Positions 22,518 through 26,624 of a DNA stretch of 26,624 bases are shown in pieces (positions within the stretch are counted from its first letter, which is position 1; each line of letters opens with the position of its first letter). This stretch comes from JBMTVT01 sp049451635. Lineage in GTDB: Bacteria; Bacteroidota; Bacteroidia; Flavobacteriales; Flavobacteriaceae. The stretch is from the NCBI GenBank assembly GCA_049451635.1, contig JBMTVT010000033.1, positions 1 to 26,624 of the forward strand, in the 5' to 3' direction. Below the pieces are notes generated by a model. That model searched no databases. It had not been told where the DNA came from and saw nothing but the letters and a program-made list of their open reading frames with translations. Both the position numbers and the translations under genes were made by a program.

Positions 22518-23762
22518 ATGTTTAGATTTTTATTCGATAGAGACACCTGGCAAGAAGTTTTTGATAGCTTAAGTAAAAACAAACTTAGGTCTGTACTAAC
22601 AATGGTTGGTGTTTGGTGGGGGATTTTATTACTGATAGGCTTGTTGGGTTCGGCAAGGGGTTTAGAGAATTCTTTCAACCGTTTATTCGGAAGTTTTGCA
22701 ACCAATAGTGTTTTTGTTTGGGGGCAAAGTACCAGCATGCCATTTAAAGGATTTCAGGAAGGTAGGGAGGTAAAATTATCGTTATCGGATGCTAAAAAGA
22801 TTGAAGAAAATGTTGAAGGTATCGAGTTTGTTTTACCCAGAAGCCAACAACGAGCAACAGCCACCAGAAACTTTTTAACAGGAAGTTTTCAAATGGCTGG
22901 CGATTATCCGTTGCTTGACCAGTTACAAAAGAAAAAGTTGATTCATGGGCGCTTTATAAACCAAAATGACATTGATGAAAACAAAAAAGTAGTTGCCATT
23001 TCTGATGACACTTATAAACAATTGTTTGAAAAAGATGAAGAATGTATTGGGCAGTACATAGAAATTAACGGTATTAATTTTAAGGTTATTGGACTTTTTG
23101 AAGTTGGCAACGTTAATATGGGACCATCAACAGATATGCATATCCCATTCACTACTTTTCAGCAAATTTATAACCGTGGTGACAGGATTGGTTGGATGAT
23201 GGTAACTGGAAAACCAGAATACAACATCAAGCAAATTGAAGAAGACGCGAAGCTATTACTTAAAAACCTAAATAATATTCACCCAGAAGACAGACGTGCT
23301 TTTGGTAGTTTTAATTTGGGGAAAGAGTTTGCAAAAATCACAGGGTTTCTAACCGGTATGCAGTTTTTAACTTGGTTTGTTGGTATAGCAACGTTAATAG
23401 CAGGAGTTTTTGCCATTGGCAATATTTTATTGATTACGGTTAAAGAACGTACCAAAGAAATAGGTGTTCGTAGGGCATTAGGCGCTACACCTTTTGAAAT
23501 AAAAAGACAAATAGTAGTAGAGGCTGTGTTTTTAACATTAGTTGCGGGACTTTTCGGAATCATCACTGGAGGCTGGATTTTAATCGCACTAGATGCCGCT
23601 TTTGGACAAGGAGAAGATGCCGCCATAGTTAATGCATCCGTTTCAATAGCCGTCGTATTTATAGCATTATTAATATTAGTCGCTTTAGGAACTTTAATAG
23701 GTTTAATACCCGCATTTAAAGCAACAAGCATAAAACCAATAGAAGCATTAAGAGAAGAATAA
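22518..23762 (+). CDS. MacB-like ABC transporter permease (second of two)
   Basis: The 414-residue protein is a paralogue of the preceding permease, with the same MacB_PCD-FtsX architecture. The N-terminal helix contains LTMVGVWWGILLLIGLLG, the coupling motif is VKERTKEIGVRRALGATP, and the end is SIKPIEALREE. The periplasmic domains of the two have diverged clearly, which suggests an asymmetric pair. It lies 13 bp before the adaptor gene. Substrate is not evident. Confidence 0.92.
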   Translation: MFRFLFDRDTWQEVFDSLSKNKLRSVLTMVGVWWGILLLIGLLGSARGLENSFNRLFGSFATNSVFVWGQSTSMPFKGFQEGREVKLSLSDAKKIEENVEGIEFVLPRSQQRATATRNFLTGSFQMAGDYPLLDQLQKKKLIHGRFINQNDIDENKKVVAISDDTYKQLFEKDEECIGQYIEINGINFKVIGLFEVGNVNMGPSTDMHIPFTTFQQIYNRGDRIGWMMVTGKPEYNIKQIEEDAKLLLKNLNNIHPEDRRAFGSFNLGKEFAKITGFLTGMQFLTWFVGIATLIAGVFAIGNILLITVKERTKEIGVRRALGATPFEIKRQIVVEAVFLTLVAGLFGIITGGWILIALDAAFGQGEDAAIVNASVSIAVVFIALLILVALGTLIGLIPAFKATSIKPIEALREE

Positions 23763-23775
23763 ACAATCAAAAAAA

Positions 23776-24897
23776 ATGAACAAAACAGTAAAAATTATTA
23801 TAGGAATAGTTATTTTAATCCTATTAGTATTCGTGTTAAAGTATTTTAAAGATGCTAATTCAAAAGCCATTGAAGACTTTAAAGTTGAAGAGCCTTTTTA
23901 TACATCAATCAATACAAAAGCAGTTGCCACGGGAAAACTCAATCCAGAGGAAGAAATTGAATTAAAGCCTCAAATTTCTGGTATCGTTGATCAAATTCTT
24001 GTTGAAGAAGGTGATATTGTTAAAAAAGGCGATTTGATAGCAAAAATTAGAGTAGTTCCCAACGAACAGACTTTAGTGAGTGCTAGTAGTAGAATCAAAA
24101 CTGCACAACTGTCATATAACAATGCAAAAGTTCTGTATGATAGAAATAAATCACTTTTTGAAAAAGGGGTTATTTCGCAACAAGATTTTGAAAATAGTGA
24201 ACTATCTTTCAATCAAGCGAAAGAATCTTTAGCGCAAGCACAGAATGATTATCAGATAATTAAGCGAGGATCTATTTCTGGTGGTAGTTCAGCAAACACT
24301 AATATTGTAGCCCAAATACCAGGAACTATTCTAGAAATTCCTGTACGTGAAGGCGATCAAGTAATACAAAGTAATAATTTCAATGATGGTACCACAATAG
24401 CTACCATAGCCGACATGAGCAACATGATTTTTGAGGGTAAAGTGGATGAGGCCGAGGTTGGAAAATTAAAAGAAGGCAAAGAAATTAAAGTCATTTTAGG
24501 AGCTATTAACGATAAAGAGTTCCCTGCAAAATTAACGTTTGTAGCACCAAAGGGTATTGAAGAAAATGGCGCAGTACAATTCACCATTAAAGCCGATGTA
24601 AAAATCGATTCAATTACCAATATAAGAGCTGGTTACAGTGCTAATGCCGAAATTGATATAGAAGCTAAAGATAGTGTTTTGGCCATTAGAGAAGCTTTAT
24701 TGCAGTATAATAGAATTACCGAAAAGCCTTTTGTTGAAATATTGGAAGGGAAAAATGAATACAGAAAGGAAAACGTAACTCTTGGATTATCTGATGGTAT
24801 AAATGTTGAAATTACAGAAGGTGTCAAAGAAGGTGATAAAATTAAAGTTTGGAACAAAGCTTCAAAAGACAATGAAGATGAACAAGAAAATGATTAA
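23776..24897 (+). CDS. Periplasmic adaptor (membrane fusion) protein, MacA/HlyD type
   Basis: The 373-residue protein has an N-terminal anchor (about 5-24), a lipoyl half (LKPQISGIVDQILVEEGDIV, about 64-85), a short helical hairpin (about 100-165), the second lipoyl half (AQIPGTILEIPVREGDQV), a beta-barrel domain and a membrane-proximal domain. It would bridge the permease pair to the TolC channel. The C-terminus is very acidic (NEDEQEND). The tolC-type gene starts 1 bp after its stop codon. Confidence 0.92.
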   Translation: MNKTVKIIIGIVILILLVFVLKYFKDANSKAIEDFKVEEPFYTSINTKAVATGKLNPEEEIELKPQISGIVDQILVEEGDIVKKGDLIAKIRVVPNEQTLVSASSRIKTAQLSYNNAKVLYDRNKSLFEKGVISQQDFENSELSFNQAKESLAQAQNDYQIIKRGSISGGSSANTNIVAQIPGTILEIPVREGDQVIQSNNFNDGTTIATIADMSNMIFEGKVDEAEVGKLKEGKEIKVILGAINDKEFPAKLTFVAPKGIEENGAVQFTIKADVKIDSITNIRAGYSANAEIDIEAKDSVLAIREALLQYNRITEKPFVEILEGKNEYRKENVTLGLSDGINVEITEGVKEGDKIKVWNKASKDNEDEQEND

Positions 24898-24898
24898 T

Positions 24899-26242
24899 AT
24901 GAAATTACAAAACATTAAAAATATTTCCGTTGCGTGTTTATTATTGTTTGTAATATCATCTTTTGCACAACAAAAAAAATGGACATTGCAAGAGTGTGTA
25001 AGTCATGCACTTGAGAATAATATTACGGTTGCACAAAGTGAGAATAGTCTTTTAATTGATGGACAAGATGTTATTGCTGCTAAGGGGCAATTTTTACCTT
25101 CATTAAGTGCAAATGTAGGACATAGTTTAGGTATTGGTACCCAAAGGATAGATATTGGAAACAATCAAGTTGTTATAGATAGAACCACCAATGTTACCAA
25201 TTTAGGTTTAGGAGTAAATCAACCCATTTTCAATGGTTTCAGATTAACTAATTTACACAAACAATCACAATTAAATTTAGAAACCAGTAAATTAGAATTG
25301 GGTCGTATTAAGGATGATATATCCTTAAATGTAGTCAACGCCTATTTGAATGTATTGTTTAACAAGGAACGATTGGAAACTGCTATGGCCCAATTTGAAT
25401 TTTCAAAAAAACAGTTAGAGCAAGTTAAGGAATTGGTAGATGCAGGGGTTCAACCTAAAGTAAATATTTATGACACCGAAGCAACATTAAGTGCGGATGA
25501 GCAAAATGTTACGATTGCAGAAAACAACTATAATTTAGCTTTGTTAAGTTTGTCGCAATTACTTCAGTTGCCATATGAAGGCTTCGATGTTGAAATTATT
25601 GATGTTGGAACGCCATCTGAAGCTCTCTTATACAATGATATTTCACCAATTCTTGATTACGCTTTCCAAAACAGAAATGAGATAAAAGTAGCCCAAAAGA
25701 ATATTGATAATGCTGAGTTAAGTACTGAAATTTCAAAATCTGGTTATTTACCAACTGTAAATTTTAATTATGGTTTTGGCACCAATGCATTTTTTACCAA
25801 TATTGCAGATACAGAAGCTTCACTTTTTAATCAGTTTAACGATCAAAAATCACATAGTTTCAGTATAAATGTCGGAATTCCTATATTTTCAAGGTTTCAA
25901 AATAAAACAGCTGTTGCAAAATCTAGAATTCAAGAAGAGAACAGCCAACTAAATTTGCAACAGGTAAAACTAGATTTAGAGTCTAATATTCAACGTGCAT
26001 TTACAGATGCCCAAGCTGCATTCAAAGCTTATGAAGCCGCAAAAAAATCTTTAGTGTCTCAAGAATTAGCGTTTAATAATTCTAAAGAACGTTATGATAT
26101 AGGTAATATGACTTCTTTTGAATTGGAGCAAGCCAGATTTAGACTTATAAATGCAGAATCTTCATTAATAAATGCAAAATATGATTTTGTTTTTAAGACA
26201 AAAGTTTTAGATTTTTACATGGGAAAATCTTTAACAAATTAA
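24899..26242 (+). CDS. TolC-family outer-membrane efflux channel
   Basis: I use the ATG at 24899; upstream in-frame ATGs lie inside the adaptor gene and would disrupt the signal peptide (MKLQNIKNISVACLLLFVISSFAQ). The 447-residue protein has the two OEP repeats: WTLQECVSHALENN at the start of the first, NQPIFNGFRLTN before its coiled coil, then SPILDYAFQNRNEIKVAQKNI and IPIFSRFQNKTAV in the second. A trimer would form the exit duct for the upstream exporter. The tsaB gene begins one base after its stop. Confidence 0.94.
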   Translation: MKLQNIKNISVACLLLFVISSFAQQKKWTLQECVSHALENNITVAQSENSLLIDGQDVIAAKGQFLPSLSANVGHSLGIGTQRIDIGNNQVVIDRTTNVTNLGLGVNQPIFNGFRLTNLHKQSQLNLETSKLELGRIKDDISLNVVNAYLNVLFNKERLETAMAQFEFSKKQLEQVKELVDAGVQPKVNIYDTEATLSADEQNVTIAENNYNLALLSLSQLLQLPYEGFDVEIIDVGTPSEALLYNDISPILDYAFQNRNEIKVAQKNIDNAELSTEISKSGYLPTVNFNYGFGTNAFFTNIADTEASLFNQFNDQKSHSFSINVGIPIFSRFQNKTAVAKSRIQEENSQLNLQQVKLDLESNIQRAFTDAQAAFKAYEAAKKSLVSQELAFNNSKERYDIGNMTSFELEQARFRLINAESSLINAKYDFVFKTKVLDFYMGKSLTN

Positions 26243-26243
26243 A

Positions 26244-26624
26244 TTGAACATATTCATTCTTAATATAGAAACCGCAACCACCAATTGCTCAGTATCATTA
26301 TCAAAAGATGGTAAAACCATTGCTTTGAAAGAGGATAATGATAAGAATTATTCGCATGCTGAAAGGCTTCATATTTATATTGATGAAGTTTTAAATGAAG
26401 CAGGAATATCTTCAAAAGAATTAGATGCTATTTCTGTTAGTAAAGGTCCTGGTTCTTACACAGGTTTACGTATTGGTGTTTCAGCCGCAAAAGGACTCTG
26501 TTTTGGACTAAACAAGCCTTTGATTTCGGTTTCTACTCTAGAAGCTTTAACACATCAAGTTACATGTGATGATGGTGTTATTGTAGCCATGTTGGATGCT
26601 AGAAGGCTAGAGGTATATTCAGCT
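26244..26624 (+). CDS. tsaB: tRNA threonylcarbamoyladenosine biosynthesis protein TsaB, 5' part
   Basis: The frame opens with TTG at 26244 and runs off the window end (127 codons visible of roughly 220-230). It shows LNIETATTNCSVSLS at the start, YSHAERLHIYIDEVL, and the family hallmark SKGPGSYTGLRIGVSAAKGL, then VAMLDARRLEVYSA. TsaB is the ASKHA-fold partner of TsaD in making t6A37 of tRNA. The start lies one base after the TolC stop, so it may be co-transcribed with the efflux genes. No ATG is available at the N-terminus. Confidence 0.92.
   Translation, partial: MNIFILNIETATTNCSVSLSKDGKTIALKEDNDKNYSHAERLHIYIDEVLNEAGISSKELDAISVSKGPGSYTGLRIGVSAAKGLCFGLNKPLISVSTLEALTHQVTCDDGVIVAMLDARRLEVYSA

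Noticed and set aside
23279..23770. A 163-codon reverse-strand ORF inside the second permease gene
   Set aside because: It mirrors the permease coding strand and has low-complexity Ala/Ile/Asn composition without recognisable motifs.
24803..24898. Upstream in-frame ATGs for the TolC-family gene
   Set aside because: They overlap the adaptor coding sequence, encode a Lys-rich stretch, and would displace the signal peptide starting at 24899.
1..26624. CRISPR array, prophage, toxin-antitoxin or defence island
   Set aside because: No regularly spaced repeats, integrase, phage structural genes or known defence domains are visible; the intact genes are housekeeping, envelope, respiratory and efflux functions.

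Overview
The window is AT-rich chromosomal DNA from a member of the Bacteroidota, most likely family Flavobacteriaceae. Supporting signs are the gliding genes gldE and gldD in the order mutY-ssb-gldE-gldD, flavobacterial protein families throughout, several TAnnTTTG promoter boxes, the near absence of Shine-Dalgarno sequences, and four non-ATG starts (GTG for xth; TTG for gldE, cyoE and tsaB). I see no rRNA, tRNA, CRISPR array or intact mobile element.

Layout. (1) 1-1110 is a broken region: the 5' part of an M28 peptidase gene on + is joined tail-to-tail to the 5' part of a CusA/CzcA metal-efflux gene on -. A frameshifted small gene of a family usually found beside such pumps lies upstream of the pump. 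(2) 1168-4593 encodes a large unnamed outer-membrane barrel protein on -. (3) 4854-7783 holds exonuclease III, an OmpA-type lipoprotein and a Tas-like aldo-keto reductase. (4) 8043-10200, on -, holds HU, an unlisted 30-residue very basic protein (9777-9869) and RNase G/E. (5) 10339-13870 holds mutY, ssb, gldE and gldD. (6) 13925-14425, on -, is a cysteine-rich lipoprotein with an HMA-like domain. (7) 14504-15165 is a graveyard: a probable IS982-type 5' remnant abutting a frameshifted 3' remnant of a RemB-like protein. (8) 15285-20502 is a cytochrome c oxidase and assembly cluster: heme O synthase, two subunit III proteins, subunit IV, a SCO-like protein lacking copper ligands, canonical SCO, DUF420 and a small CxxC membrane protein. 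(9) 20592-26242 is a tripartite efflux operon (ABC ATPase, two MacB-like permeases, adaptor, TolC). The start of tsaB follows to the window end.

How the genes work together. The 15285-20502 cluster supplies heme, peripheral subunits and copper for a heme-copper oxidase whose subunits I and II are not in the window. The efflux operon is a full envelope-spanning exporter. GldD and GldE belong to gliding motility and type IX secretion. The most interesting item is the overlapping SCO pair: the upstream partner aligns along its length with the canonical SCO, but both copper-binding cysteines and the histidine are replaced. Frameshifts occur only in the relic regions while every other gene is open, so I read them as real decay rather than general sequencing error, although a misassembly at position 310 cannot be excluded.
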